46,567 nucleotides of DNA, taken from NCBI RefSeq assembly GCF_008764295.1, contig NZ_VTQX01000036.1, forward strand, positions 1-46,567, given 5' to 3'. The notes beneath the pieces are model-generated. The model was not told the origin of the DNA. It did not search any database and worked only from the letters and a program-made list of their open reading frames with translations. Positions 1 through 9,879 of this stretch are shown here, one piece after another (position 1 is the stretch's first letter; every line of letters starts with the position of its first letter). Made by a program: the position numbers and the translations under genes. Origin of the DNA: Bacillus methanolicus. Its GTDB lineage: Bacteria > Bacillota > Bacilli > Bacillales > Cytobacillaceae.

Positions 1-59
1 GTTAGAATGCCTGCCTGTCACGCAGGAGGTCGCGGGTTCGAGTCCCGTCCGGACCGCCA
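1..59 (+). tRNA. tRNA-Asp (GUC), 3' part only
   Basis: The window begins inside a tRNA gene. The anticodon arm has a five-pair stem around the loop CTGTCAC, which places anticodon GTC at 17-19. The TpsiC arm (GGGTTCGAGTCCC) and the 3' acceptor strand ending in an encoded CCA at 57-59 follow. The D arm and 5' acceptor strand lie outside the window. Anticodon GTC reads Asp codons. A terminator follows at 71, so this is probably the last gene of a tRNA or rRNA-tRNA operon. Confidence 0.95.
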
Positions 60-70
60 TTTATGAGTGT

Positions 71-98
71 AAAACGAAACTTAGTTTCGTTTTTTTTT
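71..98 (+). terminator. Rho-independent terminator after tRNA-Asp
   Basis: A perfect ten-pair stem AAAACGAAAC / GTTTCGTTTT with the three-base loop TTA runs into a tract of nine T. It starts 12 bases after the tRNA CCA end and should end the tRNA transcript. Confidence 0.85.
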
Positions 99-189
99 AT
101 GCGCATACGCATGTTTTTGCTCATTCTTGTGGTTTAAGGTAAACTACAGATAGAGGAAAGGTACTTATTATGCAAGTACTTAAAAACAT

Positions 190-218
190 CCTTAGGAGCA
201 GAAGTCCTAAGGTTTTTT
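190..218 (+). terminator. Second terminator upstream of tsaE
   Basis: The perfect eight-pair stem CCTTAGGA / TCCTAAGG with a seven-base loop is followed by six T. Just upstream, 161-166 GTACTT and 174-179 AAGTAC form an inverted repeat with a seven-base spacer. A 22-codon frame with a purine-rich site starts at ATG 170 but runs through the hairpin and is probably not a gene. What transcript ends here is not clear; a short RNA or leader is possible. Confidence 0.7.
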
Positions 219-328
219 CATATCTGTTGTATTTGTGATCAGCACTGTTATTTACAATTGAATTCAGTTCATGTATTTGAGAAAGTAAGATATTTTAATG
301 CGATGTTCAAACAACATATAAAATTTAG

Positions 329-337
329 TGCGATAAT
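329..337 (+). promoter_or_regulatory. Possible extended -10 promoter of the tsaE operon
   Basis: The sequence TGCGATAAT matches an extended -10 element (TG, one base, then GATAAT). No good -35 element lies at the usual distance. It is 45 bases before the tsaE start and is the best candidate in this AT-rich leader. Weak call. Confidence 0.3.
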
Positions 338-381
338 ATAAAAACAAAGATATTTATATTTTAAATAGATTTAGGTGATAA

Positions 382-843
382 ATGAATATGAATGAATATA
401 CCATTACTTCGAAAAATCCTGCGGAAACAATGGAGTTGGCAAAACGTTTAGCTGCTCTATTAAAGCCCCAGGATGTCATTACCTTAGAAGGGGATTTAGG
501 TGCGGGTAAAACCACTTTTACAAAGGGATTAGCTGAAGGGTTGCACATTAAGAAAACGGTCAATAGTCCAACATTTACAATTATTAAAGAGTATAATGGA
601 GATCTTCCACTGTATCATATGGATGTTTATCGATTAGAGGATTCTGATGAAGATTTAGGCTTTGATGAATATTTTGAAGGTGATGGCGTGACCGTCGTCG
701 AATGGGCCCATCTAATTGAAGAGCAGCTCCCAAAAGAAAAGTTAATGATTCGTTTAAGGCATGGGGTCAATGATACAAGGTTAATCACGTTGATGCCACA
801 GGGTGCCCGTTATGAGGAATTATGTAAGGAGTTAGGAATATGA
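382..843 (+). CDS. tsaE: TsaE, ATPase of the t6A tRNA modification complex
   Basis: This 153-residue protein is the ATPase partner in threonylcarbamoyl-adenosine (t6A37) synthesis on ANN-decoding tRNAs; it works with TsaB and TsaD in the cytoplasm. The Walker A motif GDLGAGKT is at residues 37-44. The family motif SPTFTI follows at 62-67, and MDVYRL and VVEWAH come later. Length is normal for the family (B. subtilis YdiB). The ATG at 382 has the weak site TAGGTGA about five bases upstream. Its end overlaps the tsaB start in the sequence ATGA, so translation of the two is coupled. It is the first gene of a tsaE-tsaB-rimI-tsaD operon. Confidence 0.95.
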   Translation: MNMNEYTITSKNPAETMELAKRLAALLKPQDVITLEGDLGAGKTTFTKGLAEGLHIKKTVNSPTFTIIKEYNGDLPLYHMDVYRLEDSDEDLGFDEYFEGDGVTVVEWAHLIEEQLPKEKLMIRLRHGVNDTRLITLMPQGARYEELCKELGI

Positions 844-1547
844 AGGTTTTAGCCATTGATACATCGAATTACGCTTTAGGAATTGCCGTCATCGATGAAG
901 AGAAGGTAATTGGAGAATATATAACGAATGTAAAGAAGAATCATTCCATTCGTGTGATGCCTTCAATTGAAACATTATTAAGAGATTGCGATCTTACTGC
1001 AAAAGATATTAACAAAATTGTGGTTGCCCAAGGCCCCGGCTCCTATACAGGTGTAAGAATAGGTGTGACAATTGCAAAGACGTTAGCTTGGACATTAAAT
1101 ATTCCACTCGTTGGAGTGTCTAGCTTAGAAATACTAGCAGCCGCTGTTGGAAGATACTTTTCGGGAGCGGTCTCACCTCTTTTTGATGGGAGACGTGGAC
1201 AAATTTATACAGGTCTGTATCAATATAAAAAAGGAAAGTTAGAAACGGTAGAAGGCGACCAAATTCTTCAATCGCGAGACTGGGCGGAGCAGTTGTGTTC
1301 TTCTTCAGAACCAATTCTTTTTGTAGGGAATGACCTGCCTTTGCATCAAGGTGTAATTGCAGAAATAATGGGGGAGAAGGCTCAATTTGCTGAAATTACC
1401 GAGCAAAATCCACGGCCTGCAGAGCTAGCCTTTCTCGGTATGGATAGAAATGGCGTTGATATTCATTCCTTTGTCCCGAACTATATTCGACTGGCAGAAG
1501 CGGAAGCTAAATGGATCGAAGCGAACAAAGCAAAGAACTCTAACTAA
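840..1547 (+). CDS. tsaB: TsaB, scaffold subunit of the t6A complex
   Basis: The product has 235 residues and belongs to the ASKHA-fold Kae1/TsaD-like family. It is the inactive paralogue that dimerises with TsaD and recruits TsaE. The N-terminal strand MKVLAIDTSN and the segment QGPGSYTGVRIG near residues 64-75 are family hallmarks. DGRRGQIYTGLYQY in the middle is also typical of TsaB (B. subtilis YdiC). The zinc-ligand HxxxH motif of TsaD is absent, as expected. The start overlaps tsaE by four bases. The next gene begins 13 bases downstream behind its own Shine-Dalgarno site. Confidence 0.94.
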   Translation: MKVLAIDTSNYALGIAVIDEEKVIGEYITNVKKNHSIRVMPSIETLLRDCDLTAKDINKIVVAQGPGSYTGVRIGVTIAKTLAWTLNIPLVGVSSLEILAAAVGRYFSGAVSPLFDGRRGQIYTGLYQYKKGKLETVEGDQILQSRDWAEQLCSSSEPILFVGNDLPLHQGVIAEIMGEKAQFAEITEQNPRPAELAFLGMDRNGVDIHSFVPNYIRLAEAEAKWIEANKAKNSN

Positions 1548-1560
1548 GGAAGAGAGAGAA

Positions 1561-2010
1561 ATGACTAAACAACTGACATTTCGTGAGATGGAAGAGAAGG
1601 ATATCGATCAAATTGTGTTCATAGAAAATGAGTCCTTTACCAGTCCTTGGAGCCGAGAATCGTTTGTAAATGAATTAACGAAAAATCGATTTGCATTATA
1701 TACGGTTTTAGAGGATGAGGATGGAGTTTTTGGATACTGTGGGGTATGGATTATTGTTGATGAGGCACATATTACCAATATTGCGGTACTGCCGAAGTAT
1801 CGCGGTAAAAAATTAGGGGAAGCTCTATTAAAAAAAGTAATGGAGATTGCGAAGGAAAAGGGTGCGAAGACAATGACATTAGAAGTAAGAGTGTCCAATC
1901 ATATTGCCCAATCTCTCTATCGCAAACTTGGCTTTCAAAATGGAGGAATCCGAAAAAGCTATTATACCGATAATCATGAAGATGCATTAGTAATGTGGGT
2001 GAATTTGTAA
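1561..2010 (+). CDS. rimI: RimI-type ribosomal protein S18 N-acetyltransferase
   Basis: This is a 149-residue GNAT acetyltransferase. RimI acetylates the N-terminal alanine of ribosomal protein S18; whether the Bacillus copy has the same substrate is inferred from the family. The acetyl-CoA pyrophosphate loop RGKKLGE is at residues 81-87, preceded by the beta-4 segment [10 protein letters not shown]. The C-terminal segment ending in MWVNL is typical of the family. I chose ATG 1561, behind AAGGAAGAGAG. An in-frame ATG at 1450 would lie deep inside tsaB and lacks a good site. The stop overlaps the tsaD start by one base. Confidence 0.93.
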   Translation: MTKQLTFREMEEKDIDQIVFIENESFTSPWSRESFVNELTKNRFALYTVLEDEDGVFGYCGVWIIVDEAHITNIAVLPKYRGKKLGEALLKKVMEIAKEKGAKTMTLEVRVSNHIAQSLYRKLGFQNGGIRKSYYTDNHEDALVMWVNL

Positions 2011-3032
2011 TGAAAAAAGAACAATATATTATGGGAATTGAGACAAGCTGTGATGAGACCGCTGTAGCGATTATAAAAAATGGTCGAGAAATCATCGCGA
2101 ATGTCGTTGCGTCACAAATTGACAGCCATAAGCGCTTTGGGGGAGTTGTTCCTGAAATTGCATCGAGGCACCATGTTGAACAATTGACGATTGTATTGGA
2201 AGAGGCGCTAACAAAGGCTAATTTAGAGTTTAAGGACATGGATGCAATTGCTGTAACAGAAGGGCCTGGACTTGTTGGGGCATTGCTAATTGGTGTTAAT
2301 GCTGCGAAGGCTTTAGCGTTTGCACATGGAATACCGTTAGTTCCCGTACATCATATTGCTGGTCATATATATGCTAACCGAATTGTGGCAGAAATGAAAT
2401 TTCCGCTATTAGCACTAGTGGTCTCTGGTGGACATACTGAACTAGTATATATGAAGGAGCATGGCCATTTTGAAGTAATTGGGGAAACAAGGGATGACGC
2501 TGCTGGAGAAGCTTATGATAAGGTTGCAAGAACGCTAAACCTCCCATATCCAGGTGGGCCACATATTGATAAAATGGCACAGGCTGGAGAGGCGACGATT
2601 CCATTGCCGAGAGCATGGCTGGAAGAGGATTCGTATGATTTTAGTTTCAGCGGATTAAAATCGGCAGTTATCAACACTGTCCACAATGCTGAACAACGTG
2701 GAGAGAAGCTAATTCCTGAAAATCTAGCCGCTAGCTTTCAAGAAAGTGTCATTGATGTGTTAGTTACGAAAACATTAAAAGCAACAAGGGAATATAATGT
2801 TAAACAAGTATTGTTGGCTGGAGGCGTTGCAGCGAATAAAGGGCTTAGAACAAGGTTAGAAGCAACGTTTTCCACAGAAAAAGTGGAACTTGTGATTCCG
2901 CCTTTGTACTTGTGCACAGATAATGCAGCTATGATTGCTGCAGCAGGAAGTATTTTTTATGCTAAAGGGCAACGTGCAAAGCTTGATTTAAATGCTAATC
3001 CAGGGTTAGATATTACGAGTCACAACCAATAA
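2010..3032 (+). CDS. tsaD: TsaD, catalytic t6A tRNA threonylcarbamoyltransferase
   Basis: The product has 340 residues and transfers the threonylcarbamoyl group to A37 of ANN-decoding tRNAs. The opening [10 protein letters not shown], the metal motif HHIAGH with H115 and H119, and VVSGGHTEL are all diagnostic. [12 protein letters not shown] and the C-terminal [12 protein letters not shown] are also present. Length is close to B. subtilis Gcp/YdiE. I prefer ATG 2010, which shares a base with the rimI stop and has GGGTGA at 1997-2002. An in-frame ATG at 1995 would add five residues and lies inside rimI. The operon ends at the hairpin at 3046. Confidence 0.96.
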   Translation: MKKEQYIMGIETSCDETAVAIIKNGREIIANVVASQIDSHKRFGGVVPEIASRHHVEQLTIVLEEALTKANLEFKDMDAIAVTEGPGLVGALLIGVNAAKALAFAHGIPLVPVHHIAGHIYANRIVAEMKFPLLALVVSGGHTELVYMKEHGHFEVIGETRDDAAGEAYDKVARTLNLPYPGGPHIDKMAQAGEATIPLPRAWLEEDSYDFSFSGLKSAVINTVHNAEQRGEKLIPENLAASFQESVIDVLVTKTLKATREYNVKQVLLAGGVAANKGLRTRLEATFSTEKVELVIPPLYLCTDNAAMIAAAGSIFYAKGQRAKLDLNANPGLDITSHNQ

Positions 3033-3045
3033 ATACGATAGTGAG

Positions 3046-3070
3046 AATAGCCCGAGTAATCGGGTTATTT
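3046..3070 (+). terminator. Terminator of the tsaE-tsaD operon
   Basis: AATAGCCCGA pairs with TCGGGTTATT (one G-T pair) around the loop GTAA, running into a T-rich stretch. It lies 13 bases after the tsaD stop codon. Confidence 0.8.
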
Positions 3071-3071
3071 T

Positions 3072-3195
3072 TGTGGATAAGACCTTATTCCTTGTGGAAA
3101 ATGTGGATAAATAGATGATTTTTTGTGGATAATGTGGAAAAGTTTGTGGAAGGCATTAATATAAAGGTTTGAAATGTGGACAATTATGTGGAAAA
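3072..3195 (+). other. DnaA-box cluster (eight tandem sites) between tsaD and ydiF
   Basis: Eight copies of TGTGGANNN lie in 124 bases, all in the same orientation, starting at 3072, 3093, 3102, 3124, 3133, 3145, 3175 and 3187. Three (3072, 3102, 3124) are exact complements of the DnaA box TTATCCACA. Three read TGTGGAAAA, one TGTGGACAA and one TGTGGAAGG. From memory, B. subtilis has a DnaA-bound cluster in the same gcp(tsaD)-ydiF gap that helps restrain initiation at oriC by titrating DnaA. The conserved position supports the same role here. Spacings of 9-30 bases would allow cooperative loading. Confidence 0.88.
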
Positions 3196-3225
3196 TAAAA
3201 ACCGGGATAGTGTTGCTATCCCGGT
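3192..3225 (-). terminator. Terminator of ydiF
   Basis: Read on the minus strand, ACCGGGATAG pairs perfectly with CTATCCCGGT over a five-base loop and is followed by TTTTATTTTC. It lies 17 bases past the ydiF stop. Its T tract overlaps the last DnaA-like box. Confidence 0.85.
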
Positions 3226-3241
3226 GCTTCATTTCTGAAAA

Positions 3242-5164
3242 TTATTCTGCCAATTCAGTCCATTCTTCAAGGAGGTGCTCTAACTGTTCTTTTGCCTGCT
3301 CTGTTTCAGTCGTAAGGTTTAAGACTCTCTCGTGATCTTGAAAAATGTCGGGCTCACACAACAATTGTTCATTTTTTTCAATCTTTCCTTCGAGCTCCTC
3401 AATCAGCTGTTCAATCTCTTCAATTCTTCTTTTTCGTTGCCGTTCTATTTTTTTGGCTTCCTTATCCTGTTGATAACTTGTCTTTTCTTGCTTTATTTGT
3501 CGATCGGCTGTTGATATCATTTTTTGTTCCAATGCTTTTAACTCTTCAAACTCGAGTTTTTTCTCGACAAAATAATCATAGTCACCGAGAAATTCGGTTG
3601 CGGAATGGGGGCTAAGCTCCAATACTTTTGTCGCAATCCGATTAATAAAATAGCGATCGTGTGATACAAATAAAATGGTTCCAGGGTAATCAATTAAAGA
3701 GTTTTCCAATACTTCTTTGCTGTCTAAATCAAGATGGTTTGTCGGTTCATCTAAAATAAGAAAATTAGCCTTTTTCATCATTAGTTTGGCTAAAGCTAGT
3801 CGCGCTTTTTCACCACCACTTAAAGTTGAGACAGTTTTTAATACATCATCTCCAGAGAAAAGAAAATTCCCTAATACTGTGCGAATATCCTTTTCGTTCA
3901 TTAAAGGATAGTCGTCCCACAATTCATTTAAAACCCTTTTATTGGATGTTAATTCAGCCTGCTCCTGATCATAATAGCCGATAGTTACGTTTGAACCAAA
4001 GTGAATATCACCAGCCAGTTGGGGTAATCGACCGATAATTGTTTTTAATAGAGTGGATTTGCCAATTCCATTTGGGCCAACAAGGGCAATACTGTCTCCC
4101 CTTGTGAGGCGAAAGGAGAGCCCTTCACTAATTTTTTCACTGTCGTAACCGATTGCTAAAGAGTCTACTTTTAATACGTCATTTCCACTTTGTCTTTCGA
4201 TGTCAAAGCCAAATGAGGCTGATTTTTCATCACCAAGAGGCCTGTCCAACACTTGCATTCGTTCTAATTGTTTTCTGCGACTCTGCGCCCTTTTAGTTGT
4301 GGAAGCGCGTGCTAAGTTACGTTGGATAAAGTCTTGAAGTTTAGCGATTTCTTCCTGCTGTTTCTCATATTGTTTCATCTCGCGCTCGTAGTTCAATGCC
4401 TTTTGTTCTAGATAGGCACTATAATTCCCTGTATATCTTGTGATGTTTAAACGCGAAATTTCATACACTTGGTTCACGACTTTATCTAAGAAGTAGCGAT
4501 CATGGGAAACGATAAGAATAGCACCAGAATAGCCCTGTAAGTAGTTTTCCAACCATGAAAGAGTATCGATATCAAGATGGTTTGTCGGTTCGTCAAGAAT
4601 TAAAATATCAGGCTTCGTTAACAATAGCTTTCCTAAGGCAAGTCTTGTTTTTTGCCCGCCGCTCAAACTCGAAATCTTTGTTGAGTAATCAATAGAATGG
4701 AAATTTAATCCATGCAAAACAGAGCGAATATCTGCTTCGTATTGATAGCCGCCGTTTTCTTTGTAGGATACTTGCAGTTGATCATACTCTTTTAAGATTT
4801 TTTCATACTCTGTTGAATGATTAAAGACAGCCGGATCAGCCATTTTTTCTTCTAATTGTCTCAGCGATCGTTCCTGTAATTTTAAATGCTGGAATACCGT
4901 CAACATTTCATCCCAAATGGAATAATTCGATTCCAGTCCGGTTGTTTGCGCTAAATATCCAATCTCGACACCCTTCGGTTTAATAATCTCGCCACTTTCA
5001 TAAGACAGCTGTCCAGCGATAATTTTTAGGAGTGTCGATTTTCCAGCGCCATTTCGTCCAACGAGTGCAATCCGATCCTTTGTTTGTACCTCTAGTTTTA
5101 TATTCGTTAAGATGGGGTCAGCCCCATATGATTTTGATAGTTGATTTACTTGTAATAGTATCAT
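3242..5164 (-). CDS. ydiF: ABC-F family ATPase, YdiF-like
   Basis: This 640-residue soluble protein carries two ABC ATPase domains and no membrane segment, the ABC-F layout. These proteins act at the ribosome E site; YdiF's exact target is not established. Domain 1 has Walker A GRNGAGKST at residues 36-44, then LSGGQKTRLALG and LILDEPTNHLD. A charged linker follows, and domain 2 repeats the set (GPNGIGKST, LSGGEKARLALA, LILDEPTNHLD). The C-terminal coiled coil is rich in Glu, Gln and Lys. I start at ATG 5164, six bases from the site GAGGTG. A GTG at 5173 overlaps that site and is less likely. It lies alone, convergent with tsaD and divergent from moaC. Confidence 0.93.
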   Translation of the reverse strand: MILLQVNQLSKSYGADPILTNIKLEVQTKDRIALVGRNGAGKSTLLKIIAGQLSYESGEIIKPKGVEIGYLAQTTGLESNYSIWDEMLTVFQHLKLQERSLRQLEEKMADPAVFNHSTEYEKILKEYDQLQVSYKENGGYQYEADIRSVLHGLNFHSIDYSTKISSLSGGQKTRLALGKLLLTKPDILILDEPTNHLDIDTLSWLENYLQGYSGAILIVSHDRYFLDKVVNQVYEISRLNITRYTGNYSAYLEQKALNYEREMKQYEKQQEEIAKLQDFIQRNLARASTTKRAQSRRKQLERMQVLDRPLGDEKSASFGFDIERQSGNDVLKVDSLAIGYDSEKISEGLSFRLTRGDSIALVGPNGIGKSTLLKTIIGRLPQLAGDIHFGSNVTIGYYDQEQAELTSNKRVLNELWDDYPLMNEKDIRTVLGNFLFSGDDVLKTVSTLSGGEKARLALAKLMMKKANFLILDEPTNHLDLDSKEVLENSLIDYPGTILFVSHDRYFINRIATKVLELSPHSATEFLGDYDYFVEKKLEFEELKALEQKMISTADRQIKQEKTSYQQDKEAKKIERQRKRRIEEIEQLIEELEGKIEKNEQLLCEPDIFQDHERVLNLTTETEQAKEQLEHLLEEWTELAE

Positions 5165-5290
5165 TGGTTTCACCTCAATATGTCTAGGAATAGTGTAACG
5201 TAGAACCTTAAGAACAGCAATTAAAGAAGATTTTTCCTGGCATTCTTCATTATGAAGAGATACGTTTTTTCCTCATAAAAGAGAAATTTA

Positions 5291-5329
5291 TTGTGAAGAT
5301 AATAACAATATTTTCACAAAGATCACAAA
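5291..5329 (+). promoter_or_regulatory. Inverted TTGTGAA / TTCACAA half-sites upstream of moaC
   Basis: TTGTGAA at 5291-5297 and TTCACAA at 5313-5319 form an inverted repeat with centres 22 bases apart. A further ATCACAA copy is at 5322-5328. The half-sites equal those of the redox repressor Rex, whose gene follows moaC. A classical Rex operator, however, has only about four bases between halves. A GATAAT hexamer at 5298-5303 could be a -10 element. Regulation of moaC-rex by Rex or a CRP/FNR-type protein is possible but unproven. Confidence 0.4.
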
Positions 5330-5361
5330 ATAGTGTATCATTTGAAGTGAGGTGTTTGATA

Positions 5362-5856
5362 ATGGCAGAGTTTACCCATTTTAATGAAGAAGGCAGAGCA
5401 AAAATGGTTGATGTTAGCGATAAGAAGGAAACCGTAAGAACGGCAATTGCTAACTCTAGTATTACAGTAAATAAACAAATTTACGAGCAAATTACCCAGC
5501 AGCAAAATAAAAAAGGGGATGTACTTGCAGTTGCTCAAGTAGCAGGTATTATGGCTTGTAAGAAAACAGCGGATATTATACCAATGTGTCATCCACTTCC
5601 ATTGACAGGAGTGAATATTTCATTCAAGTGGGCAATAAAGGATGAGAATTATGAGTTAAAAATTGCTGCATCTGTTAAGACAAAAGGAAATACGGGAGTA
5701 GAAATGGAAGCGTTAACAGCAGCTTCGGTTTGTGCGCTCACAGTGTATGATATGTGTAAGGCAGTTGATAAAGGCATGGTTATTGGTCAAACGTATTTAG
5801 TGGAAAAGACTGGTGGTAAAAACGGCGATTTTAAAAGGGAAGAAGAAGTAAAATAA
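5362..5856 (+). CDS. moaC: MoaC, cyclic pyranopterin monophosphate synthase
   Basis: The product has 164 residues and performs the second step of molybdenum-cofactor synthesis, converting the MoaA product to cyclic pyranopterin monophosphate. The conserved motif MCHPLPLTG is at residues 75-83 and [10 protein letters not shown] at 111-120. The catalytic pair D130 and K133 lies in [13 protein letters not shown] 5362 has GTGAGGTG upstream and gives MAEFTHFNE, the usual N terminus. A longer in-frame start at 5293 would run through the putative operator and is rejected. rex follows after 46 bases, as in B. subtilis. Confidence 0.95.
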   Translation: MAEFTHFNEEGRAKMVDVSDKKETVRTAIANSSITVNKQIYEQITQQQNKKGDVLAVAQVAGIMACKKTADIIPMCHPLPLTGVNISFKWAIKDENYELKIAASVKTKGNTGVEMEALTAASVCALTVYDMCKAVDKGMVIGQTYLVEKTGGKNGDFKREEEVK

Positions 5857-5902
5857 GGTTTAACTCGTTAAAAAAGGACTATATAGGGGTGGGGGAAATA
5901 AA

Positions 5903-6556
5903 ATGAGTAACGATACAGTGAAAATACCTCAAGCAACGGCAAAGAGACTACCGTTATATTATCGCTTTTTAAAGAATTTACATTCTTCAGGAAAACAGAG
6001 GGTTTCCTCTGCTGAGCTAAGTGAAGCGGTGAAGGTAGATTCAGCAACAATCCGGAGAGATTTCTCCTATTTCGGTGCTTTAGGAAAAAAAGGCTATGGT
6101 TATAATGTTAATTATTTGCTAACCTTTTTTCGTAAGACCCTTGATCAAGATGAGTTAACAAAAGTTGCGTTGATTGGTGTCGGAAATCTAGGTACTGCGC
6201 TGCTTCATTATAATTTCTTGAAAAATAATAATACAAAAATTGCTGTTGGCTTTGATGTTGAAGAGGCGAAGATCGGTACAACGATCGGGGATGTTCCTAT
6301 TCATCATATGGACGAGCTTGAAAAAATAATTACAGAAATGGGCATTACAGTAGCAATTTTAACGGTACCAGCTCCATTTGCCCAAACGATTACAGACCGA
6401 CTCGTAGCAGCTAATGTTAAGGGAATCCTTAATTTTACACCAGCAAGACTAACTGTACCAGCGACAACAAGAGTTCACCATATTGATCTGGCTGTGGAGC
6501 TTCAATCATTGGTGTATTTCCTTAAGCATTATGGAGTAGATGAGGAAGAGGAATAA
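5903..6556 (+). CDS. rex: Rex, NADH/NAD+-sensing transcriptional repressor
   Basis: This 217-residue repressor releases DNA when NADH rises and typically controls bd oxidase, fermentation and respiratory genes. The N-terminal winged helix (about 10-80) includes [22 protein letters not shown]. The Rossmann fold begins near 86 with the NAD(H) loop GVGNLGTAL at 92-100. The C terminus provides the domain-swapped helix. ATG 5903 is behind a G-rich site (GGGGTGGGGGA). No canonical Rex operator was found by eye at the bd oxidase operon at 15.8-18.4 kb. A bidirectional terminator follows. Confidence 0.96.
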   Translation: MSNDTVKIPQATAKRLPLYYRFLKNLHSSGKQRVSSAELSEAVKVDSATIRRDFSYFGALGKKGYGYNVNYLLTFFRKTLDQDELTKVALIGVGNLGTALLHYNFLKNNNTKIAVGFDVEEAKIGTTIGDVPIHHMDELEKIITEMGITVAILTVPAPFAQTITDRLVAANVKGILNFTPARLTVPATTRVHHIDLAVELQSLVYFLKHYGVDEEEE

Positions 6557-6565
6557 TTTTATGAC

Positions 6566-6606
6566 AAAAGGCATGAACTCGGTATAACTAAGTTCATGCC
6601 TTTTTT
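6566..6606. terminator. Bidirectional terminator between rex and ydiK
   Basis: AAAAGGCATGAACT pairs perfectly with AGTTCATGCCTTTT around an eleven-base loop. T tracts are available on both strands, so it serves convergent rex (plus) and ydiK-ydiL (minus). Confidence 0.88.
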
Positions 6607-6613
6607 ATGCTGT

Positions 6614-6823
6614 TTATTTTTTATCTTTTTGAATGGCTTTTACTTTGAAGTGAAAGAGAACCATTCGAATCCCACTTCCGAAATCAAAGGTAGCTAAAAT
6701 GACGAATAAATAGGTGAAAATTCCCCATTCGCCATTACGCTGTACATCCTGGACGGCAAAATAGGTAAATAAAAGTCCAAGAACAATATAAAGGATACCT
6801 GAGAACAAAGGTGTTCGTATCAT
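6614..6823 (-). CDS. ydiK: YdiK-like small membrane protein (DUF4305)
   Basis: This 69-residue protein has two predicted membrane helices (about 7-25 and 34-56) and a basic C-terminal tail (KVKAIQKDKK). It matches the B. subtilis YdiK type; no function is established. ATG 6823 is seven bases from GGAGGTC on the minus strand. It overlaps the stop of the upstream protease gene as ATGA, so the two are co-translated. The same pair occurs in B. subtilis. Confidence 0.85.
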   Translation of the reverse strand: MIRTPLFSGILYIVLGLLFTYFAVQDVQRNGEWGIFTYLFVILATFDFGSGIRMVLFHFKVKAIQKDKK

Positions 6824-7557
6824 AGAAAAAGACCTCCAATGAATCTCTGAATAGATTCTGCTTCTCGTAGCATTCGTTCAATATCTTCTTTAAAAACAGA
6901 TTGCACGAGAACAACAAAGGTGTTCATGGCAACATGAGCGATGATTGGAACAATAATTCGTTTTGTTTTAATATAGAGAAAAGCAAAGGTAAAGCCCATT
7001 GCCGAGTACAGCAATAAATGTTCGATTTCTGCATGGGCTAAGGCAAAAATAACAGAGCTTATTATGGCTGAGAGAAAAAAGTTCAGCCGCTTATAAAGTG
7101 AGCCGAAAATAATTTTACGAAAAACGATTTCTTCCAGAATGGGTCCAATAACAGAACTGACAATGACAACAACTGGAAAGGATTCAATCAAAGAGAGGAT
7201 TTGCTGTGTATTTTCAGAGCCCATATCTATTCCTAACCAACTTTCAATATTGGCAGCTAACCCTTGAGCAAATAACGCGAGAAATACGCCAGCGATCGCC
7301 CAAACAATTGAGGCTGAAACAGAAGCAGTCTCTCGATCCAAGCTTGGTTGCTTCATTTCTTTACGCAAAAGGAATAAAGTCGCGAGCAAGGCTACGGAAA
7401 AGCTGAAGACAATCCAAATAACGACAGCGTAGACAGCCATCTCCTCTATACTATATCCAATTAACACGCCGCCAAATGTTAAAGCTGGCACTCCTAAAAA
7501 AGTTGAAAGTTGCATCGTAATGTAAATGATTAAAATGTACCAATATTCCTTTTTCAA
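6820..7557 (-). CDS. ydiL: CPBP-family intramembrane metalloprotease, YdiL-like
   Basis: The product has 245 residues and about six to eight membrane helices. The CPBP/Abi motifs are complete: EEIVFR (E142, E143, R147), FALAH with H175, and HVAMN with H208. These residues place the active site within the membrane. Relatives process prenylated proteins or confer bacteriocin self-protection; the substrate here is unknown. The start is a TTG at 7557 with GGGGA at a fitting distance. It is first of a two-gene minus-strand operon with ydiK and diverges from groES. Confidence 0.88.
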   Translation of the reverse strand: MKKEYWYILIIYITMQLSTFLGVPALTFGGVLIGYSIEEMAVYAVVIWIVFSFSVALLATLFLLRKEMKQPSLDRETASVSASIVWAIAGVFLALFAQGLAANIESWLGIDMGSENTQQILSLIESFPVVVIVSSVIGPILEEIVFRKIIFGSLYKRLNFFLSAIISSVIFALAHAEIEHLLLYSAMGFTFAFLYIKTKRIIVPIIAHVAMNTFVVLVQSVFKEDIERMLREAESIQRFIGGLFL

Positions 7558-7792
7558 ATTATGATTCCCCTTTTAAACATAACTAATGATGCACTAAAAC
7601 CATTCTACTAATAAAATTGCTAAACGTACAAATAGTTGCCTTAAAATATTTGTCGATGGATATTTTTTCAAAAGTAGTACATACTTTGAAAGGTTATATG
7701 CAAGAAAGAGCCGGCAGGAAATGAGGCGCAGTACGATCTAAAAATTCATGTAAAAATTTGTGTTAATTTTTTTAAAAAATCGTGCATGATAC

Positions 7793-7821
7793 TTGCAAAA
7801 AAAAAGAGAATTCATTAATAT
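7793..7821 (+). promoter_or_regulatory. Sigma-A promoter of groESL
   Basis: TTGCAA (7793-7798) and TATA-like TAATAT (7816-7821) are separated by exactly 17 bases. Transcription would start near 7828, directly at the CIRCE element. The rest of 7558-7792 shows no gene. Confidence 0.8.
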
Positions 7822-7831
7822 ATTAATTGTG

Positions 7832-7858
7832 TTAGCACTCAAAGTGTGCGAGTGCTAA
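7832..7858 (+). promoter_or_regulatory. CIRCE operator (HrcA-binding site)
   Basis: TTAGCACTC, nine bases, GAGTGCTAA is a perfect CIRCE inverted repeat. It sits just after the promoter and before groES. HrcA binding here represses groESL until heat or misfolded protein titrates GroEL; this is established for Bacillus. Confidence 0.97.
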
Positions 7859-7896
7859 TAAATATTACATAATATTTATTGAGGAGGTTGTTTCAC

Positions 7897-8184
7897 TTGT
7901 TAAAGCCATTAGGTGATCGCATTGTTATTGAGCTTGTTGAAACGGAAGAAAAAACTGCAAGCGGTATCGTTTTACCAGATTCAGCTAAAGAAAAGCCTCA
8001 AGAAGGAAAAATTGTAGCTGTTGGTACTGGTCGTGTACTAGACAACGGTGAGCGTGTAGCTCTTGAAGTTTCAGTAGGTGATCGCATTATCTTCTCAAAA
8101 TACTCTGGTACAGAAGTGAAGTATCAAGGTCAAGAGTATTTAATTTTACGTGAAAATGACATCTTAGCTGTTGTCGGCGAATAA
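7897..8184 (+). CDS. groES: GroES co-chaperonin
   Basis: This 95-residue protein is the heptameric lid of the GroEL folding chamber. [20 protein letters not shown] and the mobile-loop segment [17 protein letters not shown] are characteristic, as is the C-terminal [14 protein letters not shown]. The start is TTG 7897, nine bases after GAGGAGG (7881-7887); B. subtilis groES also begins with TTG. An upstream in-frame TTG at 7879 would precede the ribosome site and is rejected. It is controlled by the promoter and CIRCE element above and co-transcribed with groEL. Confidence 0.96.
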   Translation: MLKPLGDRIVIELVETEEKTASGIVLPDSAKEKPQEGKIVAVGTGRVLDNGERVALEVSVGDRIIFSKYSGTEVKYQGQEYLILRENDILAVVGE

Positions 8185-8209
8185 GATTTTAAAATTATGG
8201 CTGTTTTAA

Positions 8210-9874
<1,665 letters not shown>

Positions 9875-9879
9875 TAACG

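Noticed and set aside
1995..2009. Upstream ATG as tsaD start
   Set aside because: It overlaps rimI codons and the sequence GGGTGA that serves the ATG at 2010.
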